Source: Toxorhynchites rutilus septentrionalis
Lineage: Eukaryota > Arthropoda > Insecta > Diptera > Culicidae
Direction of reading: 5' to 3'
DNA: 64,000 bases
Assembly: GCF_029784135.1 (NCBI RefSeq)
Contig: NC_073746.1
Location: 68,326,763-68,390,762 of the forward strand
The notes beneath the pieces are model-generated. The model did no database searches. It worked only from the letters and a program-made list of their open reading frames with translations, and was not told the origin of the DNA. How positions within the stretch are numbered: the first letter of the stretch is position 1; the number at the start of each line of letters is the position of its first letter. Both the position numbers and the translations under genes were made by a program. Shown here one piece after another: positions 45,739 through 58,432 of this stretch.

Positions 45739-46317
45739 GGTTGAAAATTTCTATCAATTTATGGGCGTGGTTCGATAAAAAATAGTTCCCAATCATATAA
45801 CATACAAGTGACATTTAACCCTTTGCGGTCGTATTTAATTCGGACGTGGGTGTCGGAAATACGGTCGGAATTATTGTTAGCAGTGATGTATGGTGAGATA
45901 ATGAAAGATGAACAAAATTTATTTTGTTGTAAATTTCAGATAAGTATTTAGTAAACAATGAGTTGTTTTCATTTAAATAATATATGCTATAATTTTTCTT
46001 CGAGTAATATCTTTCGAAACATTTCCCAAAATGTAGTCCTGTTTTCGCATGTATCACAAAAATAAGTAGTTTGGCGTCTTCTGCCTCTTATCTTTCAATA
46101 CGAAAAAAAATCACACAAAATTCCCAGCAAATGCCACACGGTGAAAAAAATCTGTATTTTCAGGATTATTGTTCTTTTAAAGAGAGAGTACCTAGTATTT
46201 CGTATGAAGCTTTTTTTCAGAAGGTTATATAGGTTTGAGTTAATGTATAGCTACACAACTATGGAGTAATTCCAAATGAAACCGTCCCAAAAATGCAGAT
46301 TTCAAAAACATGTATTT
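45739..46317. other. Unassigned; one possible piggyBac-type end at 45817
   Basis: TTAACCCTTTGCGGTCGTAT at 45817 looks like a TTAA-flanked terminus, but I see no partner end. Confidence 0.3.
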
Positions 46318-46689
46318 TTGATTGGAATGAGAGTTTGGGTTGGAGGAAATATTAGTTTTCTTCAGCAATTGGGATTTTTTAGACGAAAGTGTTACTTTTG
46401 AAAAGGGCGGTTCGATATAAGTAAGAGAAATCTTCGATAATTTATATCCCAAAAACTATGAGTCGTACCGAAATAGTGTCTTAGAAAGAGTTACAAAGTA
46501 TTGAAGTTGAAATGTGAAAAAAATATACACTGAGAATAAGAATTAGTACTATTTTTTTTATTTCCAAAAAAACTTATATGAAAAGAAATTTCCTCCGACT
46601 TGCACTGTGATCACGCGTATTCTAGAGCTTGCCACTCAGAATGCATTCAAGGCGTGTTATTTGGCATAGAAATCTCAACTAAGTACTAA

Positions 46690-46771
46690 CAAAAAAAAAA
46701 AATGACGCAAGTAATACTACGTTGAGACGGCGAAGTTCCTCTAGGAACGTTAGTGCCATTGAAGAAGAAGA

Positions 46772-46772
<1 letters not shown>
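46690..46772 (+). mobile_element. LINE 3' end fragment with GAA-repeat tail
   Basis: GACGGCGAAGTTCCTCTAGG, then AACGTTAGTGCCATTGAAGAAGAAGAAG, resembles a mosquito RTE-like 3' end with trinucleotide tail, from memory. It lies directly beside the TA run. Confidence 0.4.

Positions 46773-46846
<74 letters not shown>
46773..46846. repeat. TA microsatellite
   Basis: About 70 bp of alternating T and A. Confidence 0.95.
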
Positions 46847-46849
<3 letters not shown>

Positions 46850-48165
46850 GAAGTTATGTACAAAATTTAAAAAAAAATCGTCCAAGATGGTAAAACAATT
46901 TTTGACGAACTTTGTGGATTTGAATTTTTATGAATTTTCAAAACTTAGAATTTTTGTATGTTAACAATATTTTTTAGCCACAAATTATGAATCCTGATAT
47001 GATTTAAAATAAAAATGCTTTTCATCAGTCTCCTTCTAAGCGCAGTCTTTCTTGAGATATTTGAAAACCCATTTCTAATTTATTGTCTTTTTTAATTTTT
47101 TTTTTTTTGAAATTTATATATGTATTTTTATTTTATTTTTTTTTCCTAAGAAAAAGAAGTCATGTAGAAAATTTAAAAAATGAGTTCAAGATGATGAACT
47201 ATTCTGATTAACTTTGTGGAACATCAAATTTTTATGAATTTTCGAAACTTAGAATTTTTGTACGTTGACAATCATTTTTAGCCACAAATTATGAATCCTG
47301 ATGTGATTTAAAACAAAAAAGCTCTTTGTTAATATTCTTTTAAATGTAGTCATTCCCGGTATATTTGAAAAAATATTTCTAATTTATTGTTTTTTTAAAT
47401 TTGTTTTTTAAACTTTATATATGTATTTTTTATATTGTTCATATAAAATAGGAGTTATATTGAAAAACATTTGAAGACATGAGGGTTGAAACTCCTAAAC
47501 ATAACATGAGTAACTCCTAAACATATATTTTTACCATAATGATGTATTCGGAAAAGTTGTTGAAAATTATTAACAAATTCATAAAATCTCATGAACATGA
47601 TGATATAACACGACAAACATATTAAAAGAGCCTATTTACTATAAAATTAGAAATTAGAAATAGTTTTTTCAAATATCTCGGGAATTGCTGCATTTAAAAT
47701 AATATTTATAATGACCTTTTTTGTTTTGAATTACATCTGGATTCATATTTTGTGTCTAAAAATGATTGTGAACACACAAAATTCGAAGTTTCGAAAATTC
47801 ATAAATATTCGATGTTCCACAAAGTTCGTCAAGAATAGATTTACCATATTGGACTAATTTTTTACATTTTCTACATGACTTCTATTCTATATTGAAAAAT
47901 AAAAAAATACATATTTTAGATATTGCGAATCAAAGTTTTTTCTTGTAAATGAAAAAGAGTACTACTTTTTTCTCAGTTTATATTTTTTCACGTTTTAACA
48001 TCAATACTAAGAATCTTTTTCGGTACGGCTCATAGTTTTTGAGATATAAATTATAAAAGTTATCTCTTACTAATATCGTTAGGCCCTTTTCGAAAGTTAC
48101 ACTTGAGTCAACAAATTTCCAAGTGCTATGGAAAACTCATATTTTCTCCAACCCGAACGGAATAT

Positions 48166-51100
48166 AAAACCACTTAAATTTAATCATGCTTGCGTTTTTC
48201 CCACACGAACATATGTAGCAATTATTGTAATTGTTGACAGTGAATATTGCAGATTACCGTCATTAGGTCCAATGACATGTATGACACTTCAATAATGGCC
48301 CTCATTTCGCTGCTCATTTCACTCAATTGCCATCGGAATCATCTTCACACTCCGGTTTGAAGTGTCCCATGGGGGTGTTTAAGTCTCAATAACTCAACAC
48401 TTTTGATACGTACCTATACCTCATCCGCACACGAACGCAACTAAGAGGCCTAGAAGACCTAACCACTTCTTCTTGTTCTTCACTTTAATCAATTTAAGAG
48501 CGCCTTGAGGGTCGCTGAAAAGCAACAGCCAAGACAGATAGATTGGCTTCTGTTTAGGCCCCGACTCTGTGGAAGCTGTGGGAAGGGAAACGTAGATAAA
48601 CTTCACGTCCGTCCAGTCATGGCCTGGCGGCTAATTAAAATTGATCGGCGTCATAATTAATTCTAATTGAGTTGTACTGACTAATCGCCGAAGGAAGTGA
48701 TTTTTTCCCCATCCAGGAACCCGGTTACTAGCGGTAACCGTTCTCCTTGGAAAGCGACGGCAAAGAAAAGGCTCGTGTTCTTGTGGAATCAAGCGAATGA
48801 ATCAATGGCCTGCGGTTGTTTAGAGGATGGCTCTTTCGGAATGGTCCGCCGTCTGGGTCTGAGCCACCCTGTTGAACAGGGTTGGTGAAATTGAGTCGAA
48901 TATTAATTGCGGGTGAAACGATTGAGCGGCGAAAACAACCAGCTAGAAGATCCCTCGGGGCGGAAATGGGCCTAATGGTACACGAATTAGTTGGTAGATA
49001 AGAAAACAATAAAACACAAGCTCCACCAAGTGAAGAAGCAAAACATGGCAGTTTATCCATTGAATCATTCTATCGTCGAAAGGAAGCTGTCAAAAATTCA
49101 ATTATGGGGCGGCACATTTCCAAAACGCATCGCAAAATTAAGTGCATTACTCATTTCTCTCATTTGTTCGGAACGTGCCTGGCGTTCATTTGCACTGGAT
49201 ATTCATGGACATTTTTTTTCATGAGATTTATTTTAATGATCTCCCACTGGCTTTCTCATAGGTTTTTTTTTTGTTGGACTTCTTGCAACTTCTTCTGTCG
49301 GAATCGGTTGCGAAATGAATAGCTTCCGGGCTCTGTTCGGCAGCAGATGATCGGAGATGGTGCTGGCGATGGTGTGAGGGAGAGCGGAAGCTGAGCACTT
49401 TTGCTACTCTGTATATGGCTATTCATGTGGAAAAATTGCAAAAATCTGTTCATAAATTATGGTCCAGCTAGTGGAGAGCCTGATGTTGTCGAAAAGCTTT
49501 TTCATAAGCTGAGGCGGCATTTAATCGGAAGCGGAGGCAATAGGCAGTGGTGAGTGGGGGGGCGGTAGGCGGTATACGGTTGAAAAACATCAATTTTTTT
49601 CGCATTATAATGAAGCTGTCTGCATTGATTGTGTGCAATGGGTTGCAAACTTTCCAGCTTCCAAACTAATTGGGTCGTGATTCAATTAGACATTTTGTGA
49701 CAATGAGGCTGTGTGCCATTATCCACCATTAATCTTAGGCATCCGATGCCTCAAAGGATATATTTTCGTAGAGGTTTCTATGCTAATGCGCTTCAATGAA
49801 TGTAAGGGAGGTGGGGGTAAGACGGACATGTTAAGGAAAACTTCAATTTTATCTTTGGAAACTCATGTTTTCCAAAACTTAAAAGCAGTTTCTTACAGTT
49901 CAATATACTGGTTTTCGAAATAATTGGCCAAATGTTTTATAAAAATGTGTTTTTCATGTTTTTTACTGAAATTAAAACAAGCCGAAAAGAAGAACATTTT
50001 TATCAATGCGGGTATAATGGACATGTAGTGGGGGGAATATGGACAGGTCAGTAATATACGAAGCGTAGAAGTTTATCGCTTGCGAGAGGAATAGTTTCGC
50101 TCTCTCTCAGTGTTTGTGCGTTCAGTAACTGAAATAGAACAAAAAGAGAAAGCAATATAAAAATGAGTTGAATATTCTTCCCTTCACTTTCCATCATGCA
50201 TTGGATGTGATTATGGATGTGACTATCCATTTCAACCTCACCAGTGCAATTATTTCGGTAATTTGAATTTACCACTTACGAATGAATTTACTTTTCCGTA
50301 CATATCTAATATCGCTTCTCTGTCAACTCAAAAACCGAAATATAACCATCAGTGAATTCAATTTTGCAATTAAACCACTCAAAATGCTTAATATCGGAGC
50401 CGCAAAAAATACACCCACAAGCGTAATCATGTTTGATTTTCGGTTTTTGTTTCCCTATTTCACTTTTGATCAGTATTCATTGTCATAGGATGGTTTAAAT
50501 ATTCTAGAATAGCATGTAGAAGGGGTTTCCATTCACAGAAATTTGAAATTCGCAATGCTATAGTCAAATCAACCATCTGTCCATATTACCCCCACTGCCC
50601 GTATTACCCGCGGTTCCCCTACAGATGATGGTGTGCGTTGTTTTGGCTATAGAGCATCTCCACACAAAATTAACCGGTCGCTGTCCCGACTTTCTTTGAT
50701 TTTTTATAATTTTTTTAAATTTATGAATAGATCAATATGATGACAGTAAACTCAAGCAATGATAAATGCATCATCCACTTGAGAATTCGAATATTTTCAT
50801 TCACAAATGGAGATTTTTAAATCTGGACAAACCATGATCAGAGGTGGTCAAACCATGATTATAATTCCTCTTTGAGGAAAATCGTTGAAAAACATAAAAA
50901 TTTGAATAATTTCAACGCCTTATGGTAGTATTAGCAACTAGTTAGAAACTTGGGGCTTTTAAACAAACCCAAACTCGTATCGATTATATGTGATTTTCAC
51001 TAAGAAAAATCAATTTGCATTTACTAGTTACGTAAAAACACACCAAATCGGACAAACCAAGATCATTTACCCTACCATAATACGTCAAATTTTGATAAAT

Positions 51101-51174
51101 TGAAAGAGTTTTCTGATAACAATATTTATAAAAAATATCGAAGAAGACATTCCTTGAGTTAAAAAATGAATGCT
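48166..51174. other. Putative low-copy non-coding host DNA
   Basis: This is the least repeat-like stretch together with 60.2-62.5 kb. No exon, tRNA or transposase motif found. Between about 49805 and 50625 a GTGGGGGTAA(G/T)A-type sequence occurs at 49809, in altered form at about 50025, and in inverse at 50586. This may be the ends of a short inverted-repeat element. Confidence 0.35.
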
Positions 51175-51228
51175 GCGGACTCGATTATATAAAGTCTACG
51201 ATTTTTTTCACTGTTTATGAATCCTGTA

Positions 51229-51989
51229 CTACCGTTCTACACATAGTTGTCCCATGTTACTTTTTGACAATTTCTACTTTTCTTCATAAAACAATGTTTT
51301 TATGCCTAGTCTTCCGGAAAAACAAAAAAAAAGTTATAGTTTATTCCCAGCTTTCAAAAAAAAAAACAACATCAAGCTCAATTGTCCCATGTTGATATTC
51401 TATTCATAACTGTTCCACCATATATTTTTTGTAGATCCATATCAAATAAATCGGTTCAAGTACAAGAATTTCATATCACACTTTCAGCAGGGCTAATGTA
51501 CTCATTTCTGGTTTGGAAGAACGAACTAATTCTCAAACAAATAAAAAAAAAATTACCAGAACACGTGTACACCTTGTTATCGAACGCCTAATAACAACGA
51601 GATTTATATTCGGCAAAGTGTTGCAGATCACTCCCTTCTTCATTAAACGAAGTTTTTAAGCATAATCTTTCGATAAAACACAAAAAAAAAATTGTTTGCT
51701 CCCAGTATTTCAAAAAACAACATCAAGTTCAATTGTCCCATGTTGATATTCTAGGCATAATTGTGCCACCATGATTTTTTTAAGCCTGTAGCCATAATTA
51801 ATTGATTCAAATGAGGAGATCTATTCACATTTCATTGAACAATAGTTCTCTGTATATAAAAAAAACAGTGTATTGCTAAACCGAAATGCCTTATGCTTCT
51901 GGTAGACCAAAAATGCTAGAAAACTTAGAATGCGTTTTTCTCAGTTGCTGATTTTGGAACATGGGACAACTATGCGTAGAACGGCAGTG
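51229..51989. mobile_element. Tc1-like MITE nested in a pogo-like remnant
   Basis: The 761-bp segment has ends CTACCGTTCTACACATAGTT and, inverted, CACTGCCGTTCTACGCATAG, sharing about 27 of 31 positions. It is flanked by TA (51227-51228, 51990-51991). Removing it rejoins CCTG and TATATAATCG, the end motif of the pogo-like family. Inner sequence holds two copies of an AATTGTCCCATGTTGATATT unit. Confidence 0.65.
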
Positions 51990-54191
51990 TATATAATCGA
52001 ATAAAAAAATTTGTTTTTATGCATATATTTTATAGTTTGTTTGAACATAAAAGAATAATTTAATTTCTAATTCATTCTGTTAAAGTCAGAAAACATTTGT
52101 CTTAAATGAAAAAAAAAACAAAATTATCCAAAATCTGTCAGGAGATGATAGTAGATCATATTTGATGAAAAAATTCTCCTGCTATATTTCTAAATTTCAA
52201 CAATGGCAGGGGTACGAACTTTTTTTCCCCAAGGGACCGACGCTAGGCTTAACGTGTTAAACTGGCTCTTCATCAAAAAGTGCTCTACGTAAGGCGGATT
52301 CTGTTGCTTCTATTTGAAAGACTAGCTGACCCGACAAACTTCGTCCCGCCCAAAATTTATTTTTCGTTATCACATCCCCGTTTTCTTACTAAGTGCACGT
52401 TCGTGGGTCCAATCGCAGAACTGTTCATTGATTGATCTTCTGATCTACCCTTAAAAATTAGTTTTTACTATAAAATTTCAGTACTTCTACCATAGCTCGA
52501 CATTATAATATCAGATTATTTTCAGACACAATTCTCGTGCAAGATTTTTCATCCACTTTCAAATAACATGTTCCTCCGTTACATGGAATAAATGTTTGTA
52601 AATGTATTTATATAGATAGAAGACGATATAGGAGTGCGTTTTATCACATTAGAATCCATTTCCACTTTCGAACGAAAATCGATTTCGTTACCGCAAACAT
52701 CGAACGGACTAACAACTATGTATGGACTATGTAATTGTAGAACACATGCGAATTGAATTTTTGGAATTTTCATATCTTCGTTCAGAGTTTTCCGGAAATT
52801 TTCAATTGTCATGTTTGGTTCAAATATGTGCATTATTTTTATGGGACCCCCTCTCCTATTCAGAGGAGGAAAGGGTGTCATACCATCATAGAAACATTTC
52901 TCATACCCAAAAACCATCACATCCCAAATCATTGGCTCCATTTGCTTGTATAGTTTCGAGTTATGCAGAAGTTTGTGTTTCATTTGTATGGCAGCCCCCC
53001 TTTAGAGAGGGGGGAGGAATGTCGAACTACCATAGAAACGTTTATCGATCTCTAAAACCTCTATATGCTATGTTTGATTCCATTTGTTTGATTAGTTCTC
53101 GATTTGTTCTGCACCTTCCCCCTGCCCCCTCTTTAGAGAAGGGAAAGGAGTGTCAAACCACCATAAAAAAAACATTTATTGCTCCCTAAAACCTCCAAAT
53201 GCCAAATTTGGTTCCATTTGCTTGATTAGATCTCGAGTTATGCAGAAATTTGTGTTTCATTTCTATGGCAGCTCACCCTTAGAGAAGGGGGTGGAGTGTC
53301 TAACCACCGTTATCGGCGATCGATACACGCCGACCTTACGACGCGAGTTGGTTGCCGGTCAGTATTCGACGTTCTGCAGAACAGACCGTCCAAGACTTAA
53401 CCATGCTGCCATAGAAATGAAACACAAATTTCTGCATAACTCGAGAACTAATCAAGCAAATGGAACCAAATTTGGCATATGGACGTTTTAGGGAGCAATA
53501 AATGTTTTTATGATGGTTTGACACTCCTTTCCCTTCTCTAAAGAATGTGGGAGGGAGGGTGCTGAACAACTCGAGAACTAATCAAACAAATTGAATCAAA
53601 CTTAGCATATAGAGGTTTTAGGGATCGATGAAAGTTTCTATGGTAGTTCGACACTCCTCCCCCCTCTCCAAAGGGGGGCTCCCATAAAAATGAAAGATAA
53701 ATTTCTGCATAACTCGAGAACTAATCAAGCAAAAGGAGCCAAATTTGGGATGTGAGGGTTTTTTGGGTACGACAAATGTTTCTATGATGGTATGACACCC
53801 CTTCCTCCTCTGGAAAGGAGAGGGGGTCCCATAAAAATAATGCACATATTTCAACCAAACATATTCCAATCAAACATGACAATTGAAAATTTTCGGAAAA
53901 CTCTGAAGCAAAATGGAAAAATTCGAAAAATTCAATTCGCAAGTGTTCTACAATTACATATTAACAAGCGTTGTTAGTCCATTTTATTTTTTTTTGCTAC
54001 TGAAATTGATCTTTGTTCGGAAGTGGGAATCGTGGCACTCCTATATCTTCTTCTATCAATATAAATAAAAATAGATCGCCGAATGTGTTGACAAGAGCAA
54101 AACTCGAGGAAGAAATTGTGCGATTCAGGGCTGTCTTTATTTTCTATTTATTTGATTTTCTGTTTCGAACATTTATTTCATGTAACTGCAG

Positions 54192-57100
54192 CGACCTCAT
54201 AACCAAGAGACGGATTTGTTTACCCATGTTTATGATTGGAAACTCGGAACATGGAACTGCAAGTCTCTCAATTTTCTTACGAGTACCCGAATTCTTTCGG
54301 AAATATTGAGAGTCCGCAATTTCAACAGCGTAGCGCTGCAGGAGATGTGCTGGAAAGGTTCGATGGTGCGATCGTTCCATGGTGGGTACACCATTCATCA
54401 GAGCTGTGGCAACACACACGAGCTGGGTACAGCTTTCAACGTGATGGGGGAGATGCAAAAACGGGTTATTGGTGGCCGATCAATGAAAGAATGTGCAGAT
54501 TGAGAATGAGAGGCCACTTCTTCAATATCAGCATTATCAACGTCCACAGCCCCCATCTAGCTAGCACCGATGACAATAAAGAAGAATTCTACGCACAGCT
54601 AGAGCGTGAATACGATCGCTGCCCTAAACACGACATCAAAATCGTCATCGGTGATTTGAACGCCCAGGTCGGCCAAGAGGAGGAGTTCAGACCGGTAATT
54701 GGTAAGTTCAGCGAACCAACGAAAACGGCCTAAGACTTATCGACTTCTCTGCCTCCAAGAACATGGCCATACGTAGCACCTTCTTCTAACACAGCCTCTA
54801 ATACCGTTACACCTGGAGATTGTAGAGTACAGTGTAGAGTATATAAAATGATGATTTAATATTTATCACTTTATTCCTCAAGACTCATTTGGCGATTGAA
54901 TAAACAAAATAAAAGAATAATAATAATAGGAAGATATATGAATAACATGCCATGAGAGCTACAGAACAATCAGAAGAAGGAAAGCCGTTTAGCCATGCTA
55001 AAAAAGCGCGCGCAGTTCGGCGCTGCGGGTATTCTTACAACGGACGTGGAACGAGCAACACCTAGCTAAGCTAGCAGCAGCAACAGCATAGGAACCAACA
55101 GGAACAACAAGCAGCGGAGCGAACTTCGGAACCAACCCGACCAATCAGCCATTGAGCAGCAGCAGCAACAGTGAAGTAAATCCGTGCAGCCAGCAAAAAT
55201 TCAGCGGTAGCGAATCGAATTGGACGACACATCGGTCTGCTCATTGTGGCAGCAGCAGCAGCATCATCGGCCTACTTCGGTAGCAGCAGCAGTAACATCA
55301 CGAGCTGAACATTGTCGGCACTCTCTCTCTCTCTCCGCTGATAGCGCGAGGACGCACTTCCATTGAGCTGAGAGAGTGTTGCAGTGTGGATTCAACGCCA
55401 CACTACGTGATTAGCACCCACGTATTAGTCGGCTACAGAAAAGAGTTTATAAAGTTTTCCAGAAAACAATTTACTGAAATGAGAAGCCGATCACGATTGA
55501 TGAGTATATATTAGCAGTCGCGACAGAGATCACCACAGCAAACAGAAACACAAATTGACCACGTTTTGATCGACGGTCGGCACTTCTCAGATATCATCGA
55601 CGACAGAACCTATCGTGACGCTAACAGCGATTCAGACCACTACCTGGTGATGGTCAAACTGCGTTCTGAACTGTCAGTCGTCAATAACATAAGACACCAG
55701 CGTTCACCACGGTATCACCTACGACGACTACAGGAACCAAACGTTGCTGCAACATACTCGCAGCGTCTTGAAGCTGCGTTACCGGGGGTAGACGAACTGG
55801 ATGCTGTTCCCCTCGATGAATGCTGGAACACCTTAAAAGCAGCAATTAGCAGCACAGCAGAGATCGTCATCGGGTATGAACAACGAGTACAACGGAACGA
55901 ATGGTTTGACGACGAGTGCCGAGCGCTCCTGAACGAGAAGGATGCAGCACGCGCAGCCATGCTGCAACGAGCGACTCGCCAAAACGTGGAACGATACAAA
56001 CTGAAGCGAAGGCAGCAAACACATCTCTTTCGGGAAAAAAGCACCGCCTGGAAGAGAAAGAGTGTGAGGAGATGGAGCTGCTTTAGCGTTCTCGTGAATC
56101 GCGGAAGTTCTTCAAGAAACTAAACGCCTCGCACAAAGGCTTTGTGCCGCGGGCCGAAATGTGCAGAAACAAGCAAGGAGGCATCTTGACGAACGAACGC
56201 GAGGTGATCGAAAGGTGGAGGCAGCACTACGATGAACACCTGAACAGCGCGCAGACAGGAGACCAAGACGGCGTTGAGGAGGACTACACCGGTGTAATGA
56301 ACAACGACGACGTACCACCCATCGTCGGGTGAAGTTAAGGAGGCCATTAATCAGCTCAAGAACCACAAAGCAGCTGGTAAGGATGGCCTCGTAGCGGAGC
56401 TCTTCAAGGGAGGTCCGAGAAAACTTGTAGAGTGTATGCACCGGTTGATAGTCAGGATCTGGGACACAGAACAGCTACCGGAGGAGTTGAAGGACGGGGT
56501 AATCTGCCCGATCTATAAAAAAGGCGACAAGTTGGATTGTGGAAACTATCGTCTCAGATCTTCTTCCACCGTCTATCGCCAATCGTAAGTAGATTTGTGG
56601 GAAGTTATCAGGCCGGATTCATGCCCGGTTGCTCGACAACGGACCAGATTTTTACACTGCGGCAGATCCTCTAAAAGTACCGCGAGTATCAGGTCCCTAC
56701 ACACCACATCTTCGTCGACTTCAAGGCCGCATATGATACAATCGACCGACGACAGCTATGGAGGATCATGGACGAACACGGCTTTCCCCGAAAGCTGACA
56801 AGACTGATTCAGGCAACGATGAACGGTGTGCGGTGCAGTGTGCGGATCTCAGGTGAGCTGTCGGAATCATTTGAGACTCACAGGGGACTTCGACAAGGCG
56901 ATGGACTCTCCTGTCTGCTCTTCAACGTGGCGCTAGAAGGTGTTATGCGGAGAGCGGGCTTCAACATGCGGGGCACGATTTTCAACAAGTCCAGTCAGTT
57001 TATCTGCTTCGCCGTCGACGTGGACATAATCGGAAGAACACATGCGACGGTAGCCGACTTGTATACCCGACTGAAACACGAAGCAGGGCTGATTGGGATT

Positions 57101-57823
57101 GGGATCAATGCGTCTAAGACTAAATACATGCTAACAGGAGGAACTGATCGCAACAGAATTCTTCTTGGTAGTAGTGTTGTGATCGACGGCGACGAGCTCT
57201 AGGTGGTAGAGGAATTTGTCTACCTTGGCTCGTTGATAACAACTGACAACAGCAACAGCCGTGAAATTCGAAGACGCATTGTCAATAGAAGTCGTGCCTA
57301 CTATGGGCTCCGCAAATCCTTGAGGTCCAACAAACTCCGACCCCGTACGAAGTGTACCCTGTACAAATCCCTAATTCGACCGGTTGTTCTCTATGGGCAC
57401 GAAGCATGGACGATGCTTGAAGAGGACTCACAAGCGCTCGGAGTTTTCGAACGCCGAGTGCTCAGAACAATATTCGGTGGTGTACAGGAAAACGGAGTAT
57501 GGAGAAGGAGAATGAACCACGAACTGGCGCAACTCTACAGCGAACCCAGCATCCAGAAAGTCGCCAAGGCTGGACGAGTGCGATGGGCAGGGCATGTTGC
57601 AAGATTGCCGGACAGCAGCCCTGCAAAGATGGTGTTCGCATCTAATCCGGTAGGAACAAGAAGGAGGGGAGCCCAGCGAGCGAGGTGGTTGGACCAGGTA
57701 GAGCAGGGCTTGGCAAGAATCGGTGCAGCAGGGAGTTGGAGAACTGGAGCCATGGAACGGGTTGATTGGAGAAGTGAATCAGATCTAATCTCAATGGGAT
57801 GTAGAGTCATAGTAAATAAATAA
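54192..57823 (+). pseudogene. RTE-like endonuclease/reverse transcriptase pseudogene
   Basis: Endonuclease motifs: LGTWNCKSL at the start, IVIGDLNAQVG (near 54640-54670), and after the solo LTR DSDHYLVMVKL (near 55630-55670). RT motifs: KNHKAAGKDGL (about 56365), ICPIYKKGDKLDCGNYR (about 56500), FVDFKAAYDTIDR (about 56715-56755), GLRQGDGLSCLLFNVALEG (about 56890), and FAVDVDI, where the first catalytic Asp of FADD is Val (codon 57014-57016). The C-terminal stretch with YLGSLITTDN, YGHEAWTM and WAGHVARLPDSSPAK follows. Several frameshifts (near 54240, 56125, 56330, 56560-56770) and a GAG-to-TAG stop at 57200 break it. Confidence 0.85.
54821..55525. mobile_element. Solo LTR of an LTR retrotransposon
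   Basis: The 705-bp segment begins TGTAGAG and ends GCGACA, flanked by the exact 5-bp duplication GAGAT (54816-54820, 55526-55530). Removing it and one GAGAT rejoins the RTE endonuclease reading frame. It contains a TATATAAAA motif near 54839, CAGCAG-rich stretches, a CT run (55320-55340) and no gag-pol sequence. LTR-LTR recombination is the likely origin. BEL, gypsy and copia cannot be told apart here. Confidence 0.85.
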
Positions 57824-57832
57824 ATAAAATGA

Positions 57833-58200
57833 TAGGGACCGATCGAGGAAAAATAAACATATCTTTATTGCACAATCCTTTTTGCGGATCGTGTGAATCA
57901 TAGAATACATTTTCTGATAGACTCGGGTAGATCCCGAATAAATAAATACATCTTTCGTGTGATTCATAGGTCTAGTTTTACGATAGGGTTTTGTTTATGT
58001 TTTGGTGTTACGATAGCGGGGAGCTTATCGTAAGCTCGTTTTGTTCTTTATATTCGAAAGAGGTAATAGATTTAAGAAAAACTCGTATATAATTTCTAAG
58101 ATAGAAAATAAAGTAGTTAGCTTTTAGACACAGAGAAGAGCGGTCGTGTTTTCCGTTAATAAATTGAAAGAAAAAGCCCAAGACCACTCGGGCGTTTGCA
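57833..58200. other. Unassigned sequence between RTE tail and family C arm
   Basis: AT-rich. GTTACGATAGCGGGGAGCTT followed by ATCGTAAGC contains a short inverted match. It may be RTE 3' sequence or another insertion. Confidence 0.35.
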
Positions 58201-58432
58201 TAACGGAGAAACATGTTATTTGAAAGTGGTTGAAAAATCTTGAACGAGAATTGTGTCTGAAAATAATCTGATATTATAATGACGTGTTTGGTAGAAGTGC
58301 AAGGAATTTTATAGCAAAAAGGTAATTTTAAAGGGTCGATTAGAAGATCAATCAATAAACAGTTCTACGATTGGACCCATGAACGTACGTTTAGTATGAA
58401 AACGTAAATGATTGAATGTTTGATAACAAAAA

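Larger units (their letters stand above)
46318..48165. repeat. Large foldback repeat with a duplicated inner segment and an insertion
   Basis: The left arm at about 46318-46555 (GAGTTTGGGTTGGAGGAAAT; AAACTATGAGTCGTACCGAA) mirrors 47945-48165. 46860-47110 mirrors 47640-47895 and is repeated in direct orientation at 47150-47410. The left arm is interrupted at about 46556-46860 by a LINE end and a TA run. Non-coding and AT-rich. Confidence 0.65.
54187..57832 (+). mobile_element. RTE-clade (JAM1-like) LINE, inactive
   Basis: An endonuclease and reverse transcriptase without RNase H, and a 3' tail of AAAT repeats at about 57814-57832. It interrupts the right arm of the family C repeat after CATGTAAC (54179-54186), and the arm resumes at 58201. 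Inside, a solo LTR splits the endonuclease. The stretch 57833-58200 between tail and arm is unassigned. Confidence 0.7.

Noticed and set aside
46679..46885. 68-codon frame with long Tyr-Ile run
   Set aside because: Translation of the TA microsatellite.
52590..53960. Tandem 140-bp units as a CRISPR-like or satellite array
   Set aside because: Units are imperfect, have no spacers, switch orientation at the centre and belong to a dispersed repeat with defined ends.
55715..56044. Minus-strand frames opposite the RTE gene
   Set aside because: Shadow of the plus-strand endonuclease/RT coding sequence.
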